From an uncultured Opitutales bacterium (GTDB lineage: Bacteria; Verrucomicrobiota; Verrucomicrobiia; Opitutales; Intestinicryptomonadaceae): a stretch of 64,000 nucleotides of DNA. This document shows positions 44,763 to 53,813 of this stretch, piece by piece. The stretch lies in assembly GCA_900545715.1 (NCBI GenBank), contig URAJ01000007.1, positions 9,298 through 73,297 of the forward strand, given 5' to 3'. Position 1 is the stretch's first letter. Every line of letters begins with the position of its first letter. The notes beneath the pieces are model-generated. The model made no database searches, was not told the origin of the DNA, and was given only the letters and a program-made list of their open reading frames with translations. Both the position numbers and the translations under genes were made by a program.

Positions 44763-45941
44763 CTATATAAAATCTTTTGCCTTTTTGTTGCAGTAGGTTT
44801 TTATGTTTTCGTAGCTCTTTAAAATGCCGTCGTATTTTTCGCTGAAAACATCGTCGTACTTTCCGGATTTCAACTTCATGATTTCAGCGGCCGCAAGGAG
44901 CTCGATTCTGCTAAGAAGCATTCTCTTTGCTTCATTTACCCTCTTTTTTGCGGACCAGTTGCTGGAAACGCGGTATGCGTTGTCAATCGCCGATTCGTAG
45001 CTTTTTGCCACACGCGCAAGTTCGGGGTATTCCGACGCGGGCGGATTCTTATCGTTTGCCAAGAAATCGACTATCAGCTCAAATTTGTTTTCGGCCTTAT
45101 TTAAAACGTCCATAGTCTCTATGACGGTCTCATAGGGAATTTCCGTCTTGTCGTCCATGGTGTCGAGCCTATATGCAAAGAATCTCATATTGAAATTTTT
45201 TGCTTTGGATTTTCTCGTTATTCTCGTCGAAAGGTCGTCATCGATAGTCATAATGTAAGAAACAACTCCTACGACTTTCCCGCTGTCTCTATGTATAACG
45301 GGACTGCCGCTATTGCCCTTGTAAAAGTTGCAGTCGGTTTCAAGCAGTTTGGGACCTACCGCAAGCAGAGTGCCTTCAATATTGCGCATTACATTTCCGC
45401 CTTGGCTGTTGCCGCTTACAACTAAATCGTCTTTCAAATTTGTGTCCGTCATTACATTCTTGGAAATCTCTAACGGGGAAACGTCCTCCGGAACTTCGTC
45501 CAACTCTGCGAGAAATACGTCAAACCCCTTTTGGAGAAAGCAGGTTTTGGGGAGGCGCACTTCCTTGCCGTCAATAGTTGTTATTTTTGCGTTTTTCATT
45601 TCTCCGAGAACGTGCAAATTGGAGATTATGTAGGTTTTCCCGTCCATTTTCCCCAGAAATGCAGTTGCCGCGCCGCTTGCGTTGTTTACCATTAAAACAG
45701 CGTTGAGATTAACAGGAACCTCATCGTCGCTCTCTCTAATATTTCCGCGCTTTGAGGTGTATTTAGAAAATACGCCGCACGATTGGAGAGACTTTAGCTC
45801 TTTCTTCCATTCCTTTATGTCATCTTCGGCATACTCTATTCTTTGTTTCAGATACTCTATTCTGTCTTTGATGTCTGTTTCGGCAAATGCGCCGCATGCA
45901 CAAATCAAAATGACAAACGTAAATATAAACAGCTTTTGCAT
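44763..45941 (-). CDS. Exported trypsin-like serine protease with N-terminal coiled coil
   Basis: 392 residues with a signal peptide (MQKLFIFTFVILICACGAFA, cleavage near 20), a charged heptad-like helix (about 22-55), a trypsin-like domain with H110 (ISNLHVLG), D141 (GFDVFLAE) and S211 (YKGNSGSPV), and a C-terminal helical region (about 270-392). No PDZ domain, so it is not a Deg protease. The DNA is more AT-rich than the housekeeping genes around it, and it sits at the edge of the accessory stretch that contains the DUF805 gene. Target unknown; a role in processing a surface protein or a stress response is only a guess. Confidence 0.82.
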   Translation of the reverse strand: MQKLFIFTFVILICACGAFAETDIKDRIEYLKQRIEYAEDDIKEWKKELKSLQSCGVFSKYTSKRGNIRESDDEVPVNLNAVLMVNNASGAATAFLGKMDGKTYIISNLHVLGEMKNAKITTIDGKEVRLPKTCFLQKGFDVFLAELDEVPEDVSPLEISKNVMTDTNLKDDLVVSGNSQGGNVMRNIEGTLLAVGPKLLETDCNFYKGNSGSPVIHRDSGKVVGVVSYIMTIDDDLSTRITRKSKAKNFNMRFFAYRLDTMDDKTEIPYETVIETMDVLNKAENKFELIVDFLANDKNPPASEYPELARVAKSYESAIDNAYRVSSNWSAKKRVNEAKRMLLSRIELLAAAEIMKLKSGKYDDVFSEKYDGILKSYENIKTYCNKKAKDFI

Positions 45942-46634
45942 ATGTCGTCTCCTTTTATGTGTTATAACATATATGTATTACATATGCAATCAAAATATTA
46001 TTTTATCATCTGGAAGTGTAAAATATAATTCCGATTAACCGTAAATTTTACTTTAAAATTTACCTCTGGGAAATCTTATATTATGGAACTGGCGGCTAGT
46101 ATTGGCTATAAATTTTATTTATGTTTTTTGCGCGTAAAAGACTGAGCAAATGCGGCGTTATATTATGTGGATAATTCCCCTCCCTCCCCACCACACACAC
46201 ATACACACACCATCACAACCCCACACAAAAAAACGGTCGCCATAAAAAAAACTGCGGTTGCGCTATTTTAAAAAATATTTACGGTTTTTAAGAAACGGAT
46301 TGCGACTTGAACAAAAGAATGAGCTTGATACGACTGAAACGAAAATGTTTCTCGCCAACTAAAAAATCGACGGCAGGACTTTTGCCAAAAGAGCCAAACC
46401 AAGCATTGTTGGAGTGAATTGGCTGAAAATGCCTATTTCGCAAGAATATCCATAGTATCAAACGGTGGCGAATCTTCCGTTCGGCTCTATGGGGATAAAG
46501 TTATCCTATCAAGCGCAAATTGCGCTTTGCAAAAAAAAGACCTCCGCACAATGCGGAGGCCTCTTCGTTTTGGAAATAAATTTTTCTACTTTAAAAAACA
46601 GTCAGAAAATAGACTTCGTTTTTTTTGCAGGTTT
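45942..46634. other. 693-bp AT-rich gap with a G-free CA/CT tract
   Basis: No gene is supported. Positions 46171-46234 contain no G on the plus strand and read CCCCTCCCTCCCCACCACACAC-like repeats. Some plus-strand frames from 46270 to 46530 look weakly protein-like but break. The sucD-fragment terminator is at 46531-46559. Confidence 0.5.
46531..46559 (-). terminator. Intrinsic terminator behind the sucD fragment
   Basis: On the minus strand, 8-bp stem CCTCCGCA / TGCGGAGG with a 3-base loop, followed by eight T residues. May be the original sucD terminator. Confidence 0.88.
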
Positions 46635-46875
46635 TTATTTACCCCAGTGCTTTATGAGAGTTTCGCCTATCGCCGAAGGCGTCGGGGACACTGCAATGCC
46701 GGCTTCGAGCAGGGCTTTAATTTTGTCGTCCGCAGAGCCGGAGTTCCCGGAGACTATCGCGCCTGCGTGACCCATTCTTCTGCCTTTCGGGGCGGTGCGG
46801 CCCGCTATGAATGCAGCCACAGGTTTCTTGCAGTTTTCTTTCAGCCACGCGGCCGCTTTTTGTTCGCCGTCGCCG
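46635..46875 (-). pseudogene. Truncated duplicate of the 3' end of sucD
   Basis: The 240 bp at 46636-46875 are identical, base for base, to 47971-48210, the region encoding about residues 215-293 of SucD (ending IKHWGK, with the phosphohistidine-region GHAGAIVSG). The first difference at the low-coordinate end falls at the stop codon and the other in codon 215. No start codon in frame upstream (a TAA lies just beyond), so it cannot be a functional enzyme by itself. Its own terminator follows at 46531-46559. Confidence 0.97.
46636..46875. repeat. 240-bp perfect direct repeat, copy A
   Basis: Identical to copy B at 47971-48210. Both edges are sharp. The copies start 1335 bp apart and enclose 1095 bp of AT-rich DNA. 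Confidence 0.98.
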
Positions 46876-46910
46876 TTTTATGTTTATGCCAAACTGTTAA
46901 TAGGTCTTTA

Positions 46911-47348
46911 TTAAGAATTATTTCTTGAGAAGATGGATAGGGGGATATCTCCATACTTATTTTCCCCTTCTGTTCCAGGAATACAGCACAGTAATATTGT
47001 TATTATAATTGAGGTGTATCCAAATGTTATAAAATTTATAAAATATATAAGAAACCACCAATATCCAGAGTACCCCATATCGTGAAGCCTTTTTACAGTG
47101 AAAATTATTCCATACAATATACACCAAAGATAAAAGATGATGAGAAACAGAATGCTAGCAAGAGGATTCTCTGTAATAATTACGATAAAACTAGTTATTG
47201 CTATGCATAAACCAATTAAGAGGCAAATTATATAATCTTTCCTCCCCATTCGTCCGTTTGTGGACCAAATGGGATCTTTCCTCCTATTTGTCTGCGTCCT
47301 AGGAGTGGAGAGTGTTGGAGGAAGTGGTATTTTTGATTGACTGCTCAT
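46911..47348 (-). CDS. DUF805 membrane protein
   Basis: 145-residue inner-membrane protein with a short proline/threonine-rich start and four predicted helices. The DUF805 signature is visible: NGRMGRKDYIICLL (about 32-45), and TVKRLHDMGYSGYWWFLI (about 88-106). DUF805 proteins are common accessory membrane proteins, often in stress or surface contexts, without known biochemistry. The gene is strongly AT-rich relative to sucCD and lies entirely between the two copies of the sucD 3' end, so it is the only recognisable cargo of that segment. Confidence 0.88.
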   Translation of the reverse strand: MSSQSKIPLPPTLSTPRTQTNRRKDPIWSTNGRMGRKDYIICLLIGLCIAITSFIVIITENPLASILFLIIFYLWCILYGIIFTVKRLHDMGYSGYWWFLIYFINFITFGYTSIIITILLCCIPGTEGENKYGDIPLSIFSRNNS

Positions 47349-47880
47349 ATATATTTTTACGATCTTTTAATAAATCTCTATCGTAATTTGAAAAAGTACC
47401 TTTTGTAATTTCATTTTATAAATTCATTTTTCCCAAGAAATTGTCAATAATAATTATAGGAATATAAAAGACTGTCAATTTAAAATGTATTTGCTTGTTA
47501 TTGGTTCAGTGGTGCAGGGGGGGATTTTTAACGTGCGGTGCATCTTTAAATTTTATTTTGGGAAAAATGGAATAGTACTTGGTAAATGTCCAGTCGCGCA
47601 TTGTGCCGCAAGGCTAGATAGGGAAAGCGAATGTTTGAAAATATGCGCGGCGTTTGCAGACCTGCGGGAAAAAGGCTTAAATAAAAATAGATAACGGCTG
47701 GTTTAAGTTCTACAAATAAATTTAATAAGTTGCGCACCACAATTGGAATATTTTACATGGGTATCACAATATAAGTAAGATATCCAATTATTTTATAAGA
47801 ACGATATTAAATAGATATTATATCAAAAATTTCCTCATGGATATAACTACAGTGCGCAGATTGGGCCGCGCATATTTTAT

Positions 47881-47910
47881 AAAAAAGCGCAGGTTTGATT
47901 CCCGCGCTTT
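47881..47910 (-). terminator. Second terminator after sucD
   Basis: On the minus strand AAAGCGC / GCGCTTT plus a GGG/CCT-type extension with a 7-base loop, followed by six T residues. Lies in tandem behind the first terminator. Confidence 0.75.
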
Positions 47911-47918
47911 GAATTTGC

Positions 47919-47947
47919 AAAAAAAAGGGAAGGAATATTTCCTTCCC
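47919..47947 (-). terminator. Intrinsic terminator directly after intact sucD
   Basis: On the minus strand, 9-bp perfect stem GGGAAGGAA / TTCCTTCCC with a 3-base loop, followed by eight T residues, 23 bp past the sucD stop. Confidence 0.9.
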
Positions 47948-47969
47948 TCAAAGTTATTGCTATCGAGTC

Positions 47970-48851
47970 CTATTTACCCCAGTGCTTTATGAGAGTTTCG
48001 CCTATCGCCGAAGGCGTCGGGGACACTGCAATGCCGGCTTCGAGCAGGGCTTTAATTTTGTCGTCCGCAGAGCCGGAGTTCCCGGAGACTATCGCGCCTG
48101 CGTGACCCATTCTTCTGCCTTTCGGGGCGGTGCGGCCCGCTATGAATGCAGCCACAGGTTTCTTGCAGTTTTCTTTCAGCCACGCGGCCGCTTTTTGTTC
48201 GCCGTCGCCGCCGATTTCGCCAATCATTATGATGGCTTCGGTGTTGGGGTCTTCGTTGAACATCTTTACAGCGTCGAGGTGGCTCGTGCCGTTAATCGGG
48301 TCGCCGCCGATGCCGACTACCGTGCTTTGCCCGTATCCGAGGCATGTCGTCTGCCAAACAGCTTCGTAGGTCAAGGTGCCTGAGCGGCTTACAATGCCTA
48401 TTGTGCCGGGCTTGTGAATGTATCCGGGCATAATGCCTATCTTGCATTCTCCGGGGGTTATCACACCGGGGCAGTTGGGGCCTATTAAGCGAGATTTGCA
48501 GCCCTTTTGCATCAGGCGCGATTTCACTATCGCCATATCTTTTACCGGAATGCCTTCGGTGATTGTTATTATAAGGGGAATTTCGGCGTCGATTGCCTCG
48601 AGAATCGAGTCCGCCGCGAATGCCGGCGGGACGAATATTGCGCAAGCGTTTGCGCCCTCTTTTTCTACCGACTCCCTTATGGTGTTGAATACTGGGACCT
48701 TTTGGTCGAAAAGCATTCCGCCTTTGCCGGGGGTGACGCCCGCGACGATTTTTGAGCCGTATTCCATGCATTGGCGGGTGTGGAAAGAACCCGTATTGCC
48801 CGTAATGCCGCTAATTACCACTCTTGTGTCTTTATTAACGAGTATGCTCAT
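47970..48851 (-). CDS. sucD: Succinyl-CoA synthetase alpha subunit
   Basis: 293-residue alpha subunit of the ATP/GTP-forming TCA-cycle enzyme that carries the phosphohistidine (H250 in [13 protein letters not shown]). N-terminal CoA-binding Rossmann domain ([31 protein letters not shown]) and the C-terminal ligase domain are intact. Lies 19 bp after sucC. The last 240 bp are exactly duplicated at 46636-46875; the reading frame is nevertheless complete and ends with the normal length. Confidence 0.97.
   Translation of the reverse strand: MSILVNKDTRVVISGITGNTGSFHTRQCMEYGSKIVAGVTPGKGGMLFDQKVPVFNTIRESVEKEGANACAIFVPPAFAADSILEAIDAEIPLIITITEGIPVKDMAIVKSRLMQKGCKSRLIGPNCPGVITPGECKIGIMPGYIHKPGTIGIVSRSGTLTYEAVWQTTCLGYGQSTVVGIGGDPINGTSHLDAVKMFNEDPNTEAIIMIGEIGGDGEQKAAAWLKENCKKPVAAFIAGRTAPKGRRMGHAGAIVSGNSGSADDKIKALLEAGIAVSPTPSAIGETLIKHWGK
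47971..48210. repeat. 240-bp perfect direct repeat, copy B (3' end of intact sucD)
   Basis: Identical to copy A at 46636-46875. This copy is in frame with the rest of sucD. Confidence 0.98.
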
Positions 48852-48870
48852 TTTTGTAGAAATTTAAGGT

Positions 48871-50061
48871 TTACTTTTGTTCGGCTACGATTTTTACGAT
48901 TTTCTCCGCGGCGTCCGCGAGTGAATCGGCCGTTGTGAGGGCTATGCCGCTTTCGGAAAGCATTTTTCTGCCGAGTTCGACATTTGTGCCTTCGAGCCTT
49001 ACGACTAGCGGAAGCGTGAGCCCTACGTTTTTGACAGCCGCGATTACGCCCGCCGCGATTACGTCGCAGCGCATAATTCCGCCGAATATGTTTACGAGGA
49101 TTCCCTTAACGTGCGGGTCTTTTAAAAGAATGTTGAAGGCCTGTGTTATGGACTCTTCGGTTGCGCCGCCGCCGACGTCGAGGAAGTTAGCGGGGTTGCC
49201 TCCAAAGTGTTTTATGATGTCCATAGTTGCCATAGCGAGCCCCGCGCCGTTTACCATGCAGGCGATATTTCCGTCGAGGGCGATGTAGTTGAGCCCGTAT
49301 TTGCCGGCTTCGATTTCCTTCGGATCCTCTTCGTGCGGGTCTCTGAGGGCTTCAAGTTCGGGGTGGCGGAAAAGTCCGTTGTCGTCGAATGAAACTTTTG
49401 CGTCGAGGCACGTTATTTTGCCGTCTTTTGTAAGGACGAGCGGGTTTACTTCCACCATGGAGCAGTCTTTCTGCCAGAAGAGCTTGTAGAGGCCGCCCAA
49501 GAGAGCTCTAAACTGTTTCTGTTTTTCCTTGTCGCCGAAGCCAAAGAAGAATGCGAGCCTCCTGATTTGGAAGGATTGCAGGCCGATATCGGGATCGACG
49601 AGCATTTTCATTATTTGGTCGGGTGTTTCCGCGGCGACTTTTTCAATGTCCATGCCGCCTGCTATCGACGCTACAATCGCGACTTTACCTGAGTCTCTAT
49701 CCATGAGGATTGAGAGGTAGTATTCTTTGTCGATATCGACAGCTTCGGCGAAGTACAGGGTGCCTACGACTCTTCCCTGCGGGCCGGTCTGTTTTGTAAT
49801 CAAGGTGTTGCCGAGCATTTTCTTGGCTACTTCCGCGGCTTCCGATTTGGGGACGAATTTTACGCCGCCCTTGAAGCCGTCGGCGAACACGCCCTTTCCG
49901 CGTCCGCCCGCATGTATCTGCGACTTCACTACTATGTTGTCGCCGGGAATAGCCGCTATGGCGGCGTCAAATTCGGAGGGGGATTTGACCGCCACGCCGT
50001 CTTGCACGGGAACGCCGAATTCTTTGAATAGTGCTTTTGCTTGGTATTCGTGAATATTCAT
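48871..50061 (-). CDS. sucC: Succinyl-CoA synthetase beta subunit
   Basis: 396-residue ADP-forming beta subunit. ATP-grasp domain (MNIHEYQAKALFKEFGVPV, KSQIHAGGRGKG near 45-56) and C-terminal CoA-ligase part (NFLDVGGGATEESITQAFNILL, VNIFGGIMRCDVIAAG) are complete. First gene of the leftward sucC-sucD pair, so the operon works with pckG in central metabolism. Confidence 0.98.
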   Translation of the reverse strand: MNIHEYQAKALFKEFGVPVQDGVAVKSPSEFDAAIAAIPGDNIVVKSQIHAGGRGKGVFADGFKGGVKFVPKSEAAEVAKKMLGNTLITKQTGPQGRVVGTLYFAEAVDIDKEYYLSILMDRDSGKVAIVASIAGGMDIEKVAAETPDQIMKMLVDPDIGLQSFQIRRLAFFFGFGDKEKQKQFRALLGGLYKLFWQKDCSMVEVNPLVLTKDGKITCLDAKVSFDDNGLFRHPELEALRDPHEEDPKEIEAGKYGLNYIALDGNIACMVNGAGLAMATMDIIKHFGGNPANFLDVGGGATEESITQAFNILLKDPHVKGILVNIFGGIMRCDVIAAGVIAAVKNVGLTLPLVVRLEGTNVELGRKMLSESGIALTTADSLADAAEKIVKIVAEQK

Positions 50062-50701
50062 TTTACGTCTGCCTTTTTTATCGAGGCTTTTTTAAGTTTG
50101 AAAATATAACGAACCGCGACGGGACGAAAAGCGTTTGTCCGAATTGCCCGCGTGGGGGTTATTGTGTCTTCACAGGCTTACTTTTAACTGCCGTTTTTTC
50201 AAGTTTTTTTTGAAAAATTTTTTAGTGCTCACACGTTTGAGCCGCTAATCTTGGAATCTTTTTTGATATTTTTATCCTTATGCGCAGATTGTGTTTGTGT
50301 GTGGAAAAAATTGCAGGCGGCAAAAAATTAAAACTACGTTCGCTTAAATTAAAAATACTTTTGCCATAATTGCGCGTAATGCTAAAACTTGCGGAGTATT
50401 TTGCAGATGCCGGTATTCCCCGGATATTGCGCAAAGAAAAATTATCCTTTTAGGTGGAAAAATATCCGCTATGTTTTGTGGATTAACGCAGTCGCGTGGA
50501 GCAGGGAGGGCGGCAGGGTGGAAGCCCGATAAAATCGCTCCTTCTTAAAACTGTAAAGATTAAGCGCGTTCTCTTGTTTAAAACCGCGCGCGAATGCCGA
50601 CGCTCAGCCGGAAAGCCTGCCATGCCGACAGTTATCTTAAAGATGCCGTGCGGCGAAAATTGTCTTTCTGGTTGAAATCGGCGCTTTTTTGTGTATATAT
50701 T
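50062..50701. other. 640-bp divergent intergenic region between sucC and recJ
   Basis: Contains both promoters. A 22-bp stretch (50478-50499) is identical to a piece of recJ (52285-52306) in the same orientation, and the in-frame translation around it reads WINAVAWSREGG, a likely recJ fragment. No gene is supported otherwise. Confidence 0.6.
50478..50499 (+). repeat. 22-bp exact copy of an internal recJ segment
   Basis: GTGGATTAACGCAGTCGCGTGG at 50478-50499 and at 52285-52306, both on the plus strand; the flanks diverge at once on both sides. Too long to expect by chance in 64 kb. Confidence 0.85.
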
Positions 50702-52435
50702 ATGGGGAAAATGGTCTGGGAGTTTGCAGATTACGACAAAAAGCTTGCGGCTGACATGGGGGCATACCTCGGTGTAAGCCCCATACTTAGCGCGCTCATA
50801 CTCCAGCGCGGGTACACTGATCCTCTGCGGGCGAAGATGTTTTTAAGCCCGAAACTCGCAAACCTCGACGATCCTTTCAGACTTAAAAATTTGCGCAAAG
50901 CCGTATTGCGGATAATAGAGGCCATTGAAAAACGCCAAAATATCCTCGTATTTGGCGACTACGACGTTGACGGGATTACAAGCACGACGCTGCTCGTTAG
51001 CATTTTGAGGCTTTTCGGGCTGAACCCTTCTTATTTTGTTCCGCGCAGAATGGAGGAGGGGTACGGACTCAGCGAAGCGGCGCTCGAAAGGGCGCTGTCA
51101 TCTGGAAAGACTGATTTGCTCATAGCCCTCGATTGCGGTACTAACGCTGAGGAGGCCGTTAATTACATACACTCGCGCGGGATAGATTTGATTGTGGTTG
51201 ACCACCACCAGGCTAAGGACGCCACAGCCCAAAACCACATTTTGATAAATCCGCACGTGTTCGACTTTGAAGGCGCGCCCTGGCGGCAGCTCTGCACGGT
51301 AGGACTCGTTTTCAAGCTCGCGCACGGGCTGATAAAGGAGATGCGCAACCGCAGCGACAAGCGATCTTGGGAAATAAATTTAAAAGACTACCTCGACCTC
51401 GTCGCTCTCGGGACAGTCGCCGACTTGGTGCCGCTCGTCGACGAAAATAGGATACTCGCGCGAAACGGCATAAAGCGCCTAAAATCCACCCGCCGAACAG
51501 GCATACAGGCACTGATACAGGCAAGCGGCATAGCCCTCGGAGACGACATAACGCCCGTTGACATATCCTTTAAGCTCGGGCCCCGCATAAATGCGAGCGG
51601 CCGCGTCGCCGACGCTTCGCTGCCTCTTGAAATGATGCTCGGCGACGATTTTACGACATGCTACCGCGCCGCCTGCGAGCTCAACGACATCAATAAGGAG
51701 CGCCAAGACATAGAGCGCGGAGTTTTGGAGGACGCTATGAAGCAGGTCGAGGAAAACGGGTACGATTCCGACCCATGCGTAGTCGTTTTCGATCCGCGCT
51801 GGCACCCCGGGGTTGTCGGCATAATCGCCGGGAAGCTCAGCCGCGAATTCCACAGGCCGGTGATAGTGTTCGGCGAGGAGGACTCCGGATTTATAAAAGG
51901 TTCGGGGCGTAGCGTGCACGGGATAGACTTGGTCGCATGCCTTGCCGAGTGCGCGGATATGCTCGGAAGCTGGGGAGGGCATCCTATGGCTGTCGGAGTG
52001 TCGGTAAAGAGCGGAGGGGTTGACGAATTTAGAAGGCGCATAAATGCCGCCATAATAAAAAAGTACGGCAAAGACATAGACTTTTCTCCGAAAGTTAACA
52101 TAAGCCTAACTCTCGATTTGTCAGACGTTGGCATCGAGCTGTTGAACGAGCTCGAAATACTCCATCCGTTCGGGGAGGGAAACCGCGAGCCGATTTTTGC
52201 GTTGAAATCGGTAAAGCTGCACAAGGCGCCCGAAGTTTTCGGCGGAGTGAATTTCCGATTCCAGATACCGCTCGGCGACAACGGGTGGATTAACGCAGTC
52301 GCGTGGCGCATGGCTGGGCGCGTGCCGCCGGCGGACAAGTTGATAGACATTGCGGTAAAGCTTGGCTGGAACAGGTGGAACCGCCGCAAAACCCCGCAGG
52401 CTACGCTCGTTGACTGGCGCTTTTCCGAAGCGTAA
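50702..52435 (+). CDS. recJ: Single-stranded DNA exonuclease RecJ
   Basis: 577-residue 5'-3' exonuclease of DNA repair. DHH phosphoesterase core: FGDYDVDGITST (about 83-94), ALDCGTNAEEA, VVDHHQA (about 163-169), and LGTVADLVPLVDENR; DHHA1 domain with FDPRWHPGVVGIIAGKLSR and GGHPMAVGVS; C-terminal OB domain (about 470-577). All active-site motifs are intact. The ATG at 50702 gives the usual start; an upstream frame start at 50594 would add 36 improbable residues. Stands alone, rightward. Confidence 0.97.
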   Translation: MGKMVWEFADYDKKLAADMGAYLGVSPILSALILQRGYTDPLRAKMFLSPKLANLDDPFRLKNLRKAVLRIIEAIEKRQNILVFGDYDVDGITSTTLLVSILRLFGLNPSYFVPRRMEEGYGLSEAALERALSSGKTDLLIALDCGTNAEEAVNYIHSRGIDLIVVDHHQAKDATAQNHILINPHVFDFEGAPWRQLCTVGLVFKLAHGLIKEMRNRSDKRSWEINLKDYLDLVALGTVADLVPLVDENRILARNGIKRLKSTRRTGIQALIQASGIALGDDITPVDISFKLGPRINASGRVADASLPLEMMLGDDFTTCYRAACELNDINKERQDIERGVLEDAMKQVEENGYDSDPCVVVFDPRWHPGVVGIIAGKLSREFHRPVIVFGEEDSGFIKGSGRSVHGIDLVACLAECADMLGSWGGHPMAVGVSVKSGGVDEFRRRINAAIIKKYGKDIDFSPKVNISLTLDLSDVGIELLNELEILHPFGEGNREPIFALKSVKLHKAPEVFGGVNFRFQIPLGDNGWINAVAWRMAGRVPPADKLIDIAVKLGWNRWNRRKTPQATLVDWRFSEA

Positions 52436-52956
52436 TTTTTGCGCGCTTGCGCCGTGGAGCCTTTTGGGGGCGCGGCAGATTTTTTTTCGGAGATTTTGCG
52501 GAGGCTCTTTTTTAGTGGGATGTATTGCGCGTTGGGTTATTTTTATAAATTTTTTTCGCGCGCAATAGGTCGATTTTTTGATATTTTGTGCGCTGGATAG
52601 TTTTTTTTTTTGGAAAATATTTTGAGCAGGGGATAATATGATTTTTGCGCGGCGGGCCTGGCTATTTTTAGGAATTTTATTTTCTGGGAGGGATTTTTTA
52701 GGCAGCTTGGAATGCGGAGGGCGGGTGTTGCCGACTGTGCTTTAACCTGCTTATTTAGCGCGCGGAATAAATTTTATTTTTTGCCAAAGCCAAAAACGGA
52801 GCTTCTGCCAGCTTTTTAGTGCACTGAAAATCTCTGCCTTTCGCCCGCCAAATGCGAAAAAACAAAAAATATCTTGGCTTTGGGGAAAGTTGGGCAAGCG
52901 AAAAATAAAGCATTATTTTGTTGAACGCCGCAAGCTCTTGCTTAGTTTAAAAAAAT
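52436..52956. other. 521-bp intergenic region
   Basis: Rich in G and T runs on the plus strand and poor in C for its first 300 bp. No gene, repeat or RNA that I can support. The tyrA promoter must lie in its second half. Confidence 0.5.
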
Positions 52957-53808
52957 ATGAAATTTCGCAAAGTCGCCATACTTGGAACAGGCCTGCTTGG
53001 TGCGTCTTTCGCGTTCGCCGCGAAAAATCGCGGGCTGTGCGAAAAAATATCGGCGTGGTCGAGGAGCGAATCCACGAGAAAAAAATGCTCCATTCTTCCG
53101 GAAATTTTCGACGAAGTTTTCGATTCCCCTGAAAAGGCAGTTTCGGACGCCGACTTGGTCGTCATTTGCACCCCCACGGAAAATATACCGGGCATAGCGG
53201 CGCAAATCGCGCCGAATTTAAAAAAGGGTGCGGTCGTCACCGATGTCGGAAGCGTAAAGGGCAAAATATGCGAATTGTGCTCCAAGCCGATTGCTTCTTG
53301 CGGGGCGCATTTTGTGGGCTCCCACCCCATGGCGGGCTCCGAAAAAATAGGTATAGATTTCGCCGACGAAAAGCTTTTCGATTCGCGCCCGTGCTTTGTC
53401 ACGCCGCTTTCTAACGCCGATGAAGACTCCGCAAAAAAAGTTTCCGAACTTTGGAGGGCAATGGGCATGCGGGTGTATGTGGTTTCTACCCAGCTGCACG
53501 ATGCAATTGTCGCGCGCATAAGCCATCTCCCGCACCTCGCCGCCGCGCTCATATGCGACACAGCCGCGGATTTCGACATAAATCTTCTTCCGTATTCCGG
53601 CCCTGGATTTAGGGATACCACGCGCGTGGCCTCCGGTTCCCCGCAGATTTGGGAAAGCATAATAACTGACAACCGCGCCGAGATACTCTCCGCTCTCGGC
53701 GAGTTCTCCGAGCGCCTCGGAAGGCTCGTAAAGGCGATAGAGTCAAGCGATATGCAGGCTGTGTCGGAAATTCTAAAAAAGGCAAAATCGTTTAGGGACA
53801 AGCTCTAA
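52957..53808 (+). CDS. tyrA: Prephenate/arogenate dehydrogenase
   Basis: 283-residue NAD(P)-dependent enzyme of tyrosine synthesis. N-terminal Rossmann motif ILGTGLLGAS (8-17), the conserved HPMAGSEK with H123 and the helical C-terminal domain with SHLPHLAAA are present. No fused chorismate mutase or ACT domain, so it is the simple form; prephenate versus arogenate specificity is not told here. Followed after 5 bp by the aroA-cmk fusion, an aromatic pathway operon. Confidence 0.95.
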   Translation: MKFRKVAILGTGLLGASFAFAAKNRGLCEKISAWSRSESTRKKCSILPEIFDEVFDSPEKAVSDADLVVICTPTENIPGIAAQIAPNLKKGAVVTDVGSVKGKICELCSKPIASCGAHFVGSHPMAGSEKIGIDFADEKLFDSRPCFVTPLSNADEDSAKKVSELWRAMGMRVYVVSTQLHDAIVARISHLPHLAAALICDTAADFDINLLPYSGPGFRDTTRVASGSPQIWESIITDNRAEILSALGEFSERLGRLVKAIESSDMQAVSEILKKAKSFRDKL

Positions 53809-53813
53809 AAATT

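Larger units (their letters stand above)
47349..47969. other. 621-bp AT-rich gap between DUF805 and sucD
   Basis: No gene is supported; short frames on both strands (about 47485-47740) are not convincing. It probably holds the DUF805 promoter, and two terminators for sucD at its high-coordinate end. Confidence 0.5.

Noticed and set aside
46419-46928. 169-codon plus-strand frame across the sucD fragment
   Set aside because: It is antisense to the sucD duplicate for most of its length; only the first 40 codons are outside, and they match no family.
47891-47910. tRNA T-loop-like sequence GGTTTGATTCCCGC
   Set aside because: No acceptor or anticodon arms around it; the sequence is the stem-loop of a terminator behind sucD.
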